From Novosphingobium sp. (GTDB lineage Bacteria; Pseudomonadota; Alphaproteobacteria; Sphingomonadales; Sphingomonadaceae): DNA of 64,000 bases. The stretch lies in NCBI RefSeq assembly GCF_030699305.1, contig NZ_JAUYNB010000033.1:1-64000 (forward strand), written 5' to 3'. The notes beneath the pieces were generated by a model that did not search any database, was not told the origin of the DNA, and saw nothing but the letters and a program-made list of their open reading frames with translations. Shown one piece after another: positions 17,387 through 26,485 of this stretch (position 1 is the first letter of the stretch; each line of letters opens with the position of its first letter). A program made the translations under genes and the position numbers.

Positions 17387-19015
17387 TCAGTTCAGGCCAA
17401 AGCCGGGGGCGGCAGCTTCCGCACTGGCGGTGCGGGTCTTGCTGCGCCTGGGCTTCTTGTCGCCGGATTTGACGGCCGCCGGGGCGGCAGGTTCGATCAG
17501 TTCGCCGACCCGGGGGGCCTGCACGGCATCGGGGGCGACCGTGGGGACGGGGCGTTTCGCGCCCATCTTGCCGTCGCTGCCCATGTTGCCCAGCACGCGC
17601 TGGATATCATCGGGGCTTTGATAGCCATCGGTCGGCAGCTTGATGTCGTTCGCGTCGACTGGGTTGACCAGATACGGGGTGACGATGATCACCAGCTCGG
17701 TCTCGCCCCGGCGGAAGTTGGTTGACCGGAACAGCGATCCCAGGATCGGCAGGTCACCGGCACCGGGCATCTTTTCCACCGTGTTCTGCGCGCTGTTGCT
17801 CATCAACCCGGCGATCATGAAGCTTTGCCCCGATCCCAGCTCGATGGTCGTTTCCGCGCGGCGCACGGTCAGTGCGGGCACCTGGAAGCCGTTGATCGTG
17901 ATCGCGCCCTGGCTCGACAGTTCGGACACTTCCGGGCGGACCCGCAGCGAGATCCGGCCATTGGCCAGCACGAACGGGGTGTATGCCAGGCTGACGCCGT
18001 ACTTCTTGTATTCGACCGAGGTCGTGCCCAGGCCCTGGCTGATCGGGATCGGGTATTCCCCGCCCGCCAGAAACTCAGCCGTTTCGCCCGACAGTGCGGT
18101 CAGGTTCGGGTTCGACAGGGTGGTCACCAGACCAACCTTTTCGCCCATGTCCAGCCCGGCCAGGATGTCCATGCCGAACAGCTTGCCCGCCAGCCCCAGT
18201 GCCGTCTGCGACGCCTGATTGCCCGCGAACGAATAGGAGGTGCCGCCGACGATGAACTGGCCCGACTGCGGATTGTACGGCAGCGAGATCGAACCGGCCG
18301 GCAGACCCAGGAAGGTCGATGCGTCAAGCCGCGGGAACATGGTGGAATCGATCGCATTGCCGATCACCCCCGGCGTGCGACCGCGCGACATGCCAAAGCT
18401 GAAGCCGCCGGTCAGATCGCGGGTCGCCAGGTTGCTGCTGAATTCCTTCACCAGCGAGCGGCTGACTTCGGCGAAGCGGACCTGCAGGTTCACTTGCAGC
18501 GGGGTCGACATTTTGAGGCGCGAAATCACGTTCGCGTCCTTGCCGACATACGCTTCGACCAGCCGCTGCGCTTCGGCAGCATCTTCGGGCGCGCCGATCG
18601 TGCCGGTCAGCAGGAAGGTGTTGGTGCCCATCGTCGAAACGGCAATCTTGGCATCCGGCATGGCCAGACGCAGCATCTGGTCGACGCTTTCGATATTGGA
18701 ACCGACCCGGACGTTCGCCGACCAGATGATGTCACCGGCGGCGTTGCTGGCGTAAACCGTGGTTTCCCCGCCCGCCTTGCCGAAGACATACAGCTGGCGC
18801 TGCGATTTTACCTGCACGTCGGCGATGGAATCGTTGGCGACGAACACATCGGCCATCGCCCCGCCAACCGTGATCAGCTGGCCGCGCCCGATCGACAGGA
18901 CGACGTCGCTGGCCGGACGGCTGACCGACTGGGCCTGGGCAGCGGCGACTGGCAGCAGGGCCAGCGGGGCAGCCAGGCAGGCGGCGGACAGGATAGTAGA
19001 GGCAAGGCGCTTCAT
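17387..19015 (-). CDS. cpaC: Tad pilus outer-membrane secretin CpaC/RcpA
   Basis: Secretin forming the outer-membrane channel of the Flp pilus; 542 residues. I choose ATG 19015 because AAAGG lies upstream and MKRLASTILSAACLAAPLALL begins a standard signal peptide (to about residue 30, AQAQ). An earlier in-frame start at 19066 would add 17 residues ahead of it. Order: pilus-formation N-domain (about 40-110), a BON-like domain (about 115-185), and the secretin core with VGLVTTLSNPNLTALSGETAEFLAGGEYPIP and the conserved LPILGSLFR. The C-terminal tail is Lys/Ala-rich. Confidence 0.95.
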   Translation of the reverse strand: MKRLASTILSAACLAAPLALLPVAAAQAQSVSRPASDVVLSIGRGQLITVGGAMADVFVANDSIADVQVKSQRQLYVFGKAGGETTVYASNAAGDIIWSANVRVGSNIESVDQMLRLAMPDAKIAVSTMGTNTFLLTGTIGAPEDAAEAQRLVEAYVGKDANVISRLKMSTPLQVNLQVRFAEVSRSLVKEFSSNLATRDLTGGFSFGMSRGRTPGVIGNAIDSTMFPRLDASTFLGLPAGSISLPYNPQSGQFIVGGTSYSFAGNQASQTALGLAGKLFGMDILAGLDMGEKVGLVTTLSNPNLTALSGETAEFLAGGEYPIPISQGLGTTSVEYKKYGVSLAYTPFVLANGRISLRVRPEVSELSSQGAITINGFQVPALTVRRAETTIELGSGQSFMIAGLMSNSAQNTVEKMPGAGDLPILGSLFRSTNFRRGETELVIIVTPYLVNPVDANDIKLPTDGYQSPDDIQRVLGNMGSDGKMGAKRPVPTVAPDAVQAPRVGELIEPAAPAAVKSGDKKPRRSKTRTASAEAAAPGFGLN

Positions 19016-19067
19016 CGGGGTGCCTTTCTGGGCGCCGCACGCGGCGTGGATTGGATTGCGCTTCATG

Positions 19068-20105
19068 TTAACGGCCCACCTGTTCTTCGACGGTGTTCTT
19101 GCCGCGGGTCACGCGGACCACCGGGCCAACCGGCGCACTGGGGGCGGCGGCGAGCGGCGCACCGGCCCGGTCGGCATAGGCATTGACGGCGGTTTCAACC
19201 ATCTGCTTGGCCGCTTCCAGCCGGGTCGGCGGAACGGTGCGGCGCTGGAAGCGCGATACATCGCCGCCGGTCACGAACGTGGTGGCACCGTCATTCGGAC
19301 GGCTCAGCGCGGTCTTGAGCAGGGCTTCTTCCTGTTCCCTGGTTGCACCGGCGGGCACCTTGATGCTGCCGCTGGCAATCGCGCGGTCCAGTTCGGCCTG
19401 ATTGTCGGCGATGGACCGCAGTGCCAGGCTGATCGTGCCGAGCGTCTGGGCGACGGTGATCTTTTCGGCGATCTTGGGCGTTACTTCCAGCGTCACGGTG
19501 CGGAACGCGCGGACCACGGTCTTGCCGTTGTCCTTGGTTTCGCTTTGCGTCGACTGGTCGGTGGCGAGCACGCGGACATTGCGCAGGATCGTTTCGGCCG
19601 TCTTCAGCGATTCTCCGCCGTCGGTGGCCTTGACGGTCTGGGTCAGCATCAGGTCGACATGATCGCCCGGAAACACGAACCCGGCCACGCCGGTCTTCTG
19701 CGACACCGGAATGGTGACGGCCCGCATCCCTGCGCCCAGCGCAGCGGCGAGGAAGCCGCGGTCACCCGGTGCCACCAGCGCGCCTTGGGTCAGCGGCTGA
19801 CCGGCAGTCACCTGATAGCGCACCACGGTGCCCAGCAGCTTGTTGATGTCTGCTTCGCCGTCGAGGAAATAGGCATCCTGCACCATTTCCTTCGGCCATT
19901 GCTGGAACGAAACGGAATCGGCGGTCAGGATCGTGCCGACCGGCAACCCGCGCTGGGCGACCAGCACTTTGGGTCCCTGGGGCATTTGTTGGGCGGCCTC
20001 CGCCTCTGGCGTTGATCCGCCAGCCAACAGGTTCCGTGCAGCCATGGCCGTCCCGATCGCAATGACCAGTGCGCCAAGCAGCAGCATCAGCTTCTTTTTA
20101 TCCAT
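19068..20105 (-). CDS. cpaB: Pilus assembly protein CpaB/RcpC
   Basis: Periplasmic Tad-pilus protein of 345 residues anchored by an N-terminal helix (MDKKKLMLLLGALVIAIG and on to about 24). A SAF domain (about 47-115, with VLVAQRGLPVGTILTADSV) is followed by the RcpC/CpaB domain with FPGDHVDLMLTQTV. It probably works with the secretin at the outer membrane. It lies 71 bases downstream of cpaA, and no flp pilin gene is present in that gap. Confidence 0.94.
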   Translation of the reverse strand: MDKKKLMLLLGALVIAIGTAMAARNLLAGGSTPEAEAAQQMPQGPKVLVAQRGLPVGTILTADSVSFQQWPKEMVQDAYFLDGEADINKLLGTVVRYQVTAGQPLTQGALVAPGDRGFLAAALGAGMRAVTIPVSQKTGVAGFVFPGDHVDLMLTQTVKATDGGESLKTAETILRNVRVLATDQSTQSETKDNGKTVVRAFRTVTLEVTPKIAEKITVAQTLGTISLALRSIADNQAELDRAIASGSIKVPAGATREQEEALLKTALSRPNDGATTFVTGGDVSRFQRRTVPPTRLEAAKQMVETAVNAYADRAGAPLAAAPSAPVGPVVRVTRGKNTVEEQVGR

Positions 20106-20176
20106 GGCTGTGCAAGCCCCCTAGAAATTTCCCGACGTTCAAACTGCACCATCGGGCAAACTGGTTAAAATCCGGT

Positions 20177-20677
20177 TCACCCCAACCCGGCCGCGTTGGC
20201 CGGAAGGTGAAATAATGCGCGGTGCTGGGCGAACAGCGCCCACAGTCCGGCGCATGCGATGGCCACTCCGTATGGAATGGCGAGACGGCCCTGCCGCTTG
20301 CGGGCGCGGTGGTTGATCCACATCGCCAGGGTCAGCAATCCGCCGATGATCGACATCACGATCACCAGCTGCATGAACCACAGCGGGGTGATCCACAGCG
20401 CCAGCGCGGTCAGCAGCTTGACGTCGCCGCCGCCCATCACGCGCAGCGCGAACATTCCGAACAGGACGGCAAAGGTGATGGCGGCTAGCCCCAATTGCCA
20501 GGCGATATCGGGCATGAACGCCATGCCGCTGGCCCACCAATACAGCGGTGCGGCGGCGGCGATGCCCAGTGTCAGCCAGTTGTCGATCTGGCGGCGGCGG
20601 ATATCGGTGACGGCCGCAACCAGCAGCGCGATTGCCAAGCCCGCCAGCAATAGGTAACGAAAATCGAAGTCCGGCAT
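20177..20677 (-). CDS. cpaA: Prepilin peptidase CpaA/TadV
   Basis: Aspartic membrane peptidase that cleaves prepilin leaders; 166 residues, the short TadV form without the N-methylase half found in type IV pilus PilD. The catalytic aspartates are in VTDIRRRQIDN and in the GxGD-like MGGGDVKLL. Four to six membrane helices are visible. Start ATG 20677 is preceded by GGGGGG; longer in-frame upstream sequence reads into the divergent promoter. It is first in the (-) Tad cluster. Confidence 0.92.
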   Translation of the reverse strand: MPDFDFRYLLLAGLAIALLVAAVTDIRRRQIDNWLTLGIAAAAPLYWWASGMAFMPDIAWQLGLAAITFAVLFGMFALRVMGGGDVKLLTALALWITPLWFMQLVIVMSIIGGLLTLAMWINHRARKRQGRLAIPYGVAIACAGLWALFAQHRALFHLPANAAGLG

Positions 20678-20762
20678 TGCGCCCCCCAAGGTCTTGACCA
20701 AGGGGTTTACAAGGCAGGACTTACCAAAAAGTAACCACCCCCAAGAGGCTGGAATTAGCCAC

Positions 20763-21719
20763 GTGACCAACCTGTTTGACCGGCGTTCCATTCCGGCTGC
20801 CGCGCGTGAAACCCGCTGGGCCGCGCCCGATGGCCATGCCATCCGGCGGATCGACTGGCCGGTCGCAGATGGCACCGTGCGGGGGTCGATCCTGTTTCTG
20901 CCCGGGCGGGGCGATTTTTACGAAAAATACCTGGAAACCCTTAGCCACTGGCACACCCTTGGCTGGCACGTGACGGCGGCGGACTGGCGCGGGCAGGCGG
21001 GGTCCGGGCGGCTGGGCAGTGATGCGGTGACCGGCCATATCGATGATTTCGCAACCTGGGTGGATGATCTTGCCGCGCTGTGGACCGATTGGTGCGCCGC
21101 CACGCCGGGACCGCATGTGCTGGCGGGGCATTCGATGGGCGGGCATGTGGCGCTGCGCGCGGTGGCCGAAGGGCGGGTCGATCCCGCCGGCGTGCTGCTG
21201 TCCGCGCCGATGCTGGGGTTCACCGCCAGCGTGCTGCCCGATGCCGTGATGCACGCGGCGGCGCGGTTGATGAAAGCGCTGGGCGATCCACGCCGACCGG
21301 CCTGGAAGTGGAGCGAAAAGCCCGGTGAGCCGCCCGAAGCACGCGCCCATCTGCTGACCCACGATCCCGAGCGCTATGCGGATGAACTGTGGTGGCGCAC
21401 GGCGCGCACCGAACTGGTGATGGGGCCGGGTAGCTGGGGCTGGGTGGAGCGCGCCTATGCCTCCATGCGGGGCCTGTTCGTCGGGCGCTTGCTGGAAAAT
21501 GTGCGCCAGCCGGTGCTGATCCTGGCGACCGATAATGACAAGCTGGTCGGCTATGGCGCCACGGTCCGCGCTGCCGCGCGGTTGCCCCATGCGCAGCTGA
21601 TCAATTATGGCAAGGCATCGCACCACGAAGTGCTGCGCGAGGCGGATGCAGTGCGCATGCCCGCGCTGGCCGCAGCCGATGCCTTTCTGGCCCGGATCGC
21701 CGGGGGCGGGGGGCAGTAA
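20763..21719 (+). CDS. Alpha/beta hydrolase, lysophospholipase-like
   Basis: Serine hydrolase of about 318 residues resembling PldB-type lysophospholipases/monoacylglycerol lipases. The nucleophile elbow is GHSMGG with Ser124; acidic and His residues follow in LILATDNDKLVG and ASHHEVLREAD. The GTG start at 20763 gives a normal N terminus (MTNLFDRRSIPAAARETRW); the ribosome site is poor and an in-frame start 69 bases upstream is possible. It is divergent from cpaA and 5 bases before a FAD oxidoreductase gene. Confidence 0.82.
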   Translation: MTNLFDRRSIPAAARETRWAAPDGHAIRRIDWPVADGTVRGSILFLPGRGDFYEKYLETLSHWHTLGWHVTAADWRGQAGSGRLGSDAVTGHIDDFATWVDDLAALWTDWCAATPGPHVLAGHSMGGHVALRAVAEGRVDPAGVLLSAPMLGFTASVLPDAVMHAAARLMKALGDPRRPAWKWSEKPGEPPEARAHLLTHDPERYADELWWRTARTELVMGPGSWGWVERAYASMRGLFVGRLLENVRQPVLILATDNDKLVGYGATVRAAARLPHAQLINYGKASHHEVLREADAVRMPALAAADAFLARIAGGGGQ

Positions 21720-21724
21720 CCGCG

Positions 21725-22810
21725 ATGGCCCAGCGGCATGATTTTGCGGTCATCGGGGCCGGCATCGCGGGCGCGTCGCTGGCCGCCGGGCTGGCCGCGC
21801 ACGGTTCTGTCGCCTTGCTAGAGGCAGAGGCGCAGCCCGGCTATCATTCCACCGGGCGGTCTGCGGCGTTCTGGACCGAAAGCTATGGCGGGCCGGGGGT
21901 TCAGCCGCTGACCACCGCGTCAGGGCCGTTCCTGCGCGAGCATGGCTTTCTGACCCAGCGCGGGGCGCTGACGCTGGCACGGGCGCGCGAACTGGCCGAG
22001 CTTGATGATTTTATCGCCACCTACCGCGCGCTGGGGGTGCGGGTTGAGCGGCTGGACCGGGCCGCGCTGGAACTGCGCCTGCCGGGGTTGCAGGCCGACT
22101 GGGCCGCTGGCGCGCTGGAGCCGGATTGCTGCGACATCGACGTAGCCGGACTGCACCAGCATTGGCTGACACAGGCGCGGCGCGGCGGGGCAGAACTGCT
22201 GTGCAACGCGCGGCTTTCCAGGGCAGAGCGCGGCGCTGACGGATGGCGGATCGCGCTGGCCGACGGGCGGGAACTCACAACCGCCGTGCTGGTCAACGCC
22301 GCCGGGGCCTGGGCGGATGACGTCGCGGCGCTGGCGGGGGTGCCGCCCATCGGCATCCAGCCCTATCGCCGAACGGTCGCGCAGCTGCGGCTGGACCCGC
22401 CGCCGCCCACCGACCTGCCGCTGGTGCTGGGGATTGACGAGCTGTTCTATTTCAAGCCCGAAGCGGGCAAGCTGTGGCTCAGCCCGCATGACGAAACCGC
22501 CAGCCCGCCGTGCGATGCCGCGCCGGAGGAACTGGACGTGGCGCTGGCGATCGACCGGTTCGAACACGTGGTGGACTGGCGCATCCAGCGGATCGAGCAC
22601 AAGTGGGCGGGGCTGCGCAGCTTCGCGCCCGACCGGCTGCCGGTCTATGGCTTCGATCCTGCCGCTGCGGGCTTCTTCTGGTTTGCGGGGCAGGGCGGCT
22701 TCGGCATCCAGACCGCCCCTGCCGCCGCCGACGTCGCGCTGCTGCTGCTGCGGGGGCAGGCTGCCGGAACGGTTGATCCCGCACCTTACGCGCCTGATCG
22801 GTTTCGCTAG
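21725..22810 (+). CDS. FAD-dependent oxidoreductase (DAO family)
   Basis: Flavoprotein of the D-amino acid/glycine oxidase fold, 361 residues. The dinucleotide-binding motif VIGAGIAGASLAAGLAAHG is at 9-27, TGRSAAFWTESYGGPG provides the FAD second contact, and GQGGFGIQTAPAAA closes the FAD site near the C terminus. The substrate is not determinable. It follows the hydrolase gene by 5 bases and probably shares its transcript. Confidence 0.9.
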   Translation: MAQRHDFAVIGAGIAGASLAAGLAAHGSVALLEAEAQPGYHSTGRSAAFWTESYGGPGVQPLTTASGPFLREHGFLTQRGALTLARARELAELDDFIATYRALGVRVERLDRAALELRLPGLQADWAAGALEPDCCDIDVAGLHQHWLTQARRGGAELLCNARLSRAERGADGWRIALADGRELTTAVLVNAAGAWADDVAALAGVPPIGIQPYRRTVAQLRLDPPPPTDLPLVLGIDELFYFKPEAGKLWLSPHDETASPPCDAAPEELDVALAIDRFEHVVDWRIQRIEHKWAGLRSFAPDRLPVYGFDPAAAGFFWFAGQGGFGIQTAPAAADVALLLLRGQAAGTVDPAPYAPDRFR

Positions 22811-22860
22811 CGATTCCGGATATTTGCGGTAAACTGGGGCGTCATTCAAAGGAGAATTGC

Positions 22861-23043
22861 ATGGCCCACCGTTTCGAAATCCGCAAAAACAAGGCTGGCG
22901 AGTTCGTGGCCTATTTCTGTTACAACGCGGAAACGATTTTCTGGACCGAAGGCTACAGCAGCAAGGCCAGTGCGAAGAACGCAATCGAATCGATCAGGAA
23001 GAACGGCCCCGGTGCCGAAGTGGTCGATACGACTGCGGCCTGA
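22861..23043 (+). CDS. DUF1508 (YegP-like) small protein
   Basis: Sixty-residue protein with the DUF1508 pattern: FEIRKNKAGEFVAYFCYNAETIFWTEGY followed by SSKASAKNAIESIRKN. A strong AAAGGAGA ribosome site precedes the ATG. Family members are single- or double-repeat small proteins linked to stress in some bacteria; no biochemical role is established. The 257 bases after it hold the palindrome at 23198-23262 and otherwise nothing I can identify. Confidence 0.88.
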   Translation: MAHRFEIRKNKAGEFVAYFCYNAETIFWTEGYSSKASAKNAIESIRKNGPGAEVVDTTAA

Positions 23044-23197
23044 TCCCGCTCACCATCAAGCCCCGCTTGTCCTGAGCTGGTTGCAGCATTGTTTCTGGCG
23101 CTTGGTTAAAGTGCAAGACGATGCATCGACAAGCTCGAAATGGGCGGGGTTGGGGTGATGGTAACGCGCCGATAATCCGCCGCGCCATTCCCCCGTT

Positions 23198-23262
23198 CCG
23201 TTCGTGTCGAGCGAAGTCGAGACACCGCGCGCACGTGTCTCGACTTCGCTCGACACGAACGG
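23198..23262. repeat. Long palindromic intergenic repeat, copy 1
   Basis: Two perfect 28-bp arms (23198-23225 and 23235-23262) flank a 9-base loop. The arm contains GTGTCGAGCGAAGTCGAG. A near-identical element lies at 33046-33111. Both sit between convergent genes, so they may also act as transcription barriers. Confidence 0.92.
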
Positions 23263-23300
23263 GGGTTGGTTTTGGGGCCTGTGGCTTGAGGCTTCTGGCT

Positions 23301-23756
23301 TTACCGCCGCAGGCTTTCCGCTGCGTCGCTGGCGAGTTTGTCGGCGCGTTCGTTTTCCGGGTGTCCGGCGTGGCCCTTTACCCAGATCCACTTGATCTTG
23401 TGCGCCCGCGTGGCGGCCAGCAGTTCCTGCCACAGGTCGGCGTTCAGCACCGGCTTTTTCGCGGCGGTTTTCCAGCCGTTTTTCTGCCAGCCGAAAATCC
23501 AGCTGGTGATCCCGTCGATCACATAGCGGCTGTCGGTGTGCAGGTGGACCTCGCACGGTTGTTTGAGCGCGCTGAGTGCCTGGATGACCGCGGTCAGTTC
23601 CATTCGGTTGTTGGTGGTGCCCGGTTCGCTGCCCGCCAGTTCCTTTTCATGCGCGCCCATCCGCAGCACCGCGCCCCAGCCGCCGGGGCCGGGATTGCCC
23701 TTGCACGCGCCGTCGGTGAACACCTCGACCCGCTTCATGTCATGGAGCTGGGTCAT
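23301..23756 (-). CDS. rnhA: Ribonuclease HI
   Basis: Endonuclease that removes the RNA strand of RNA-DNA hybrids. The 151 residues carry the metal-binding carboxylates in [17 protein letters not shown] (Asp15), [15 protein letters not shown] and [11 protein letters not shown]. The start ATG at 23756 overlaps the thrB stop (ATGA), so the two are translationally coupled; an ATG six codons later is an alternative start. The thrB-rnhA pairing is common in alphaproteobacteria. Confidence 0.96.
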   Translation of the reverse strand: MTQLHDMKRVEVFTDGACKGNPGPGGWGAVLRMGAHEKELAGSEPGTTNNRMELTAVIQALSALKQPCEVHLHTDSRYVIDGITSWIFGWQKNGWKTAAKKPVLNADLWQELLAATRAHKIKWIWVKGHAGHPENERADKLASDAAESLRR

Positions 23757-24736
23757 CCTTGCGCAAACACGTCCGCGTTGGCGGGATCGCCATAGAACGC
23801 CAGCCGCCGGGCATAGGCCAGCGGGTCCTTGCGCATCACCAGCGCGTCAGCGGGCGTGTTCATCCAGTCCCACGCGCGGGTCATCGCAAAGCGCATCGCC
23901 GCCCCGCGCGCCAGCAGCGGCAGAGCCGCCCGCTCCGCCGCGCTCAGCGGACGGATGCTGTCATACCCGGCCAGCAGAGCAGCCGAGATCGCCGCGTCGA
24001 AATTGCGCCCCGCGTCGTCAAAGCACCACGCCGCGTGCGTCACTGCCACATCGTAGGCCAGCAGATCGGTGCAGGCGAAATAGAAGTCGATCAGTCCGCT
24101 GACCGTATCGCCCAGCATCAGCACGTTGTCGGGGAACAGATCGGCGTGGATCACCCCGCGCGGCAGATCGGCGGGCCACTGGGCGGTCAGTTGCGGCAAT
24201 TCGCGGGCGACCTGTTCGGCAAAGCCTGCGTCGATGCTGGCCAGCCCGTCCGGCCCGCAGGCGGCGGCCAGCCGCAGCCACTCAGCCGGCCCCATGGCAT
24301 TGGCGCGGGTTTGCGGAAAATCGGCAGCGGCCAGATGCAGTTGCGCCAGTGCGCGGCCCACGGCGCGGGCCTGGCCGGGGGTCGGCTGGCTGACCGAAAC
24401 ACCGGGCAGGAACTCGATCAGCGCGACCGCCTTGTCCCCCAGCTTGCGGTACAGCTGGCCCGACCGGTCATGGATCGTGCGCGGCACCGGGCAGCCCTTG
24501 GCGGCGAGGTGATCCAGCAGCGAGAGGAAGAACGGCAGGTCCTCCAGCTCGATCCGGTATTCATACATCGTCAGGATGAACCGCGCGCCCGCGCCGTCAG
24601 CACCAGTGGTGTCGATCAGCCAGTTGCTGTTGGAAATCCCCTCGGCAATTCCTTTGGCGCTGCGCAGTTCCCCGACATCGAACTGCGCGATCAGGCTGGC
24701 CAGCGCTTCGGCGCCGAGATGGGTGTAAACAGCCAC
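23753..24736 (-). CDS. thrB: Homoserine kinase (phosphotransferase fold)
   Basis: ATP-dependent kinase of threonine synthesis making O-phosphohomoserine. At 327 residues it is the alphaproteobacterial APH/choline-kinase-fold type, not the GHMP-kinase type. Evidence is [21 protein letters not shown] at the N terminus, [14 protein letters not shown] as the catalytic loop and [18 protein letters not shown] as the metal-binding segment. It follows ispH by 7 bases and overlaps rnhA. Confidence 0.95.
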   Translation of the reverse strand: MAVYTHLGAEALASLIAQFDVGELRSAKGIAEGISNSNWLIDTTGADGAGARFILTMYEYRIELEDLPFFLSLLDHLAAKGCPVPRTIHDRSGQLYRKLGDKAVALIEFLPGVSVSQPTPGQARAVGRALAQLHLAAADFPQTRANAMGPAEWLRLAAACGPDGLASIDAGFAEQVARELPQLTAQWPADLPRGVIHADLFPDNVLMLGDTVSGLIDFYFACTDLLAYDVAVTHAAWCFDDAGRNFDAAISAALLAGYDSIRPLSAAERAALPLLARGAAMRFAMTRAWDWMNTPADALVMRKDPLAYARRLAFYGDPANADVFAQG

Positions 24737-24743
24737 GGCGCGT

Positions 24744-25706
24744 TCAGTCCAGCAACTGGCGCGGCAGCTTGAACACCATGTTTTCTTCGGCCGAAACGAC
24801 CTGCTCGACGGTCACGTCGCGCAGTTCAGCAATCCGGTCGACCACTTCGTTGACCAGCGTTTCAGGGGCCGATGCCCCGGCGGTCAGGCCCATGGTTTCC
24901 ACCCCATCGAACCACGCCGGATCAATCTCGGTCGCGCGCTGGACCAGAAATGCGCGGGCACCGCAACGTTCGGCCACTTCGACCAGCCGGACCGAATTGG
25001 AACTGTTGGGTGCGCCAATCACCAGCACCAGTTGGCACTGCGGCGCGATCGCCTTGACCGCGGCCTGCCGATTGGAGGTAGCATAGCAGATATCCTCTGC
25101 CTTGGGCGCAACGATCTGGGGAAACCGGGCCTGCAACGCGACAACGATTTCGGCGGTATCATCGACCGACAGCGTGGTCTGGGTCAGGAAGGCCAGCGGC
25201 GTGCCGTCCGGAAAGTTGAGCGTGGGGACATCGTCCACCGTTTCCACCAGCGTGATGCTGCCGGGGGGGACCTGGCCCATCGTGCCGATCACTTCGGGGT
25301 GGCCTTCATGCCCGATGAACAGGATGTGCCGCCCGGCCTCGATCTGGCGTTCGGCCTGACGGTGAACCTTGCTGACCAGCGGGCAGGTGGCGTCCAGCCA
25401 GTCCAGCCCGCGCGCGGTGGCCGCAGCGGGCACGGCCTTGGGCACGCCGTGGGCGCTGAACACCACTTGCGCGCCGTCGGGCACCTGGTCCAGTTCTTCG
25501 ACAAACACCGCGCCCTTGGCTTTCAGGCCATCGACGACATAGCGGTTGTGGACGATTTCGTGGCGGACATAAACCGGCTTGCCGAACCGTTCGAGCGCGC
25601 GCTCGACGATCTCGATCGCACGGTCCACTCCGGCGCAAAATCCACGCGGGGCGGCCAGCAGCAGGCGCAGGGAGGGCTTTTCGGTGGTTGGAAAGGGCGC
25701 GTTCAT
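24744..25706 (-). CDS. ispH: 4-hydroxy-3-methylbut-2-enyl diphosphate reductase IspH
   Basis: Last enzyme of the MEP isoprenoid pathway, an iron-sulfur protein of 320 residues producing IPP and DMAPP. Cluster cysteines are visible in [24 protein letters not shown] and [10 protein letters not shown]. The conserved Glu-Thr region [14 protein letters not shown] is also present. It is first of the (-) ispH-thrB-rnhA unit; the 72 bases between it and the divergent lipoprotein gene must hold both promoters. Confidence 0.97.
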   Translation of the reverse strand: MNAPFPTTEKPSLRLLLAAPRGFCAGVDRAIEIVERALERFGKPVYVRHEIVHNRYVVDGLKAKGAVFVEELDQVPDGAQVVFSAHGVPKAVPAAATARGLDWLDATCPLVSKVHRQAERQIEAGRHILFIGHEGHPEVIGTMGQVPPGSITLVETVDDVPTLNFPDGTPLAFLTQTTLSVDDTAEIVVALQARFPQIVAPKAEDICYATSNRQAAVKAIAPQCQLVLVIGAPNSSNSVRLVEVAERCGARAFLVQRATEIDPAWFDGVETMGLTAGASAPETLVNEVVDRIAELRDVTVEQVVSAEENMVFKLPRQLLD

Positions 25707-25778
25707 GTTCGTCCCCCTAGCGCTTTGCCGCGCGCGCCGCTAGGGCAGGCGCACGCATCTGCGTGAAGGACCGAATAG

Positions 25779-26429
25779 ATGAAGCTTCGCACCCGCCTGA
25801 CTGCCGCCGCCGTTCTTGCCATCGCTCTGGCCGGATGCCGGGGAACCGGTGATATCGTGGTCGACGAAGGCGTGGGCATCACGGCGGTCCGCACGGCGTG
25901 TCCGGCGGTCGGCGTGCCCGACTATACCGGTGATATCACGCTGTTCCGCACGCCCGGCGTGACCACGGCGGACAACATCGATCTGGTCGCCGCGCTGACC
26001 GACGTGCGCAGCACCTGCAACGATTCGGGTGACAAGGTTTACGCCACCGCCACCTTCAACGTGCTGGCCCGCCGCACCGACACGCGCGGTGCCCGCACTG
26101 TCACCGTGCCCTATTTCGTCACCGTGCTGCGCGGCGGCTCGGCGGTGATTTCCAAGCGCGTGGGCGAAGTGACGCTCAGCTTTGCCGACGGACAGGAACG
26201 TGCCTCGGCCAGCGGTGCAGGCGCGGCCTATATCGACAAGGCCGAAGCGACGATCCCTGCCGACATCCGTGAACAGATCACCCGCAAGCGCAAGGCCGGC
26301 GATGCCGACGCGGCGGTCGATCCGCTGTCGCGTCCGGATGTGAAGGCCGCCGTTGCCCGCGCGACGTTCGAGGTGCTGGTGGGCTTCCAGTTGACCCAGG
26401 ATCAGCTGAGCTACAACGCCACGCGCTAG
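25779..26429 (+). CDS. Predicted lipoprotein of unknown function
   Basis: 216 residues beginning MKLRTRLTAAAVLAIALAGC, a lipoprotein signal peptide with lipobox ALAGC, so Cys20 would be lipidated. The body has beta-rich sequence (VRTACPAVGVPDYTGDITLFR, RTVTVPYFVTVLRGG) and no enzyme motif. Similar lipoproteins occur next to argS in sphingomonads. Function unknown. It ends 56 bases before argS and could be co-transcribed with it. Confidence 0.8.
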   Translation: MKLRTRLTAAAVLAIALAGCRGTGDIVVDEGVGITAVRTACPAVGVPDYTGDITLFRTPGVTTADNIDLVAALTDVRSTCNDSGDKVYATATFNVLARRTDTRGARTVTVPYFVTVLRGGSAVISKRVGEVTLSFADGQERASASGAGAAYIDKAEATIPADIREQITRKRKAGDADAAVDPLSRPDVKAAVARATFEVLVGFQLTQDQLSYNATR

Positions 26430-26485
26430 GCCCCGGACCTACGCGGAGGATTTGCAAGCGGGCCGAAACCCGCTAACCGCCGCGC

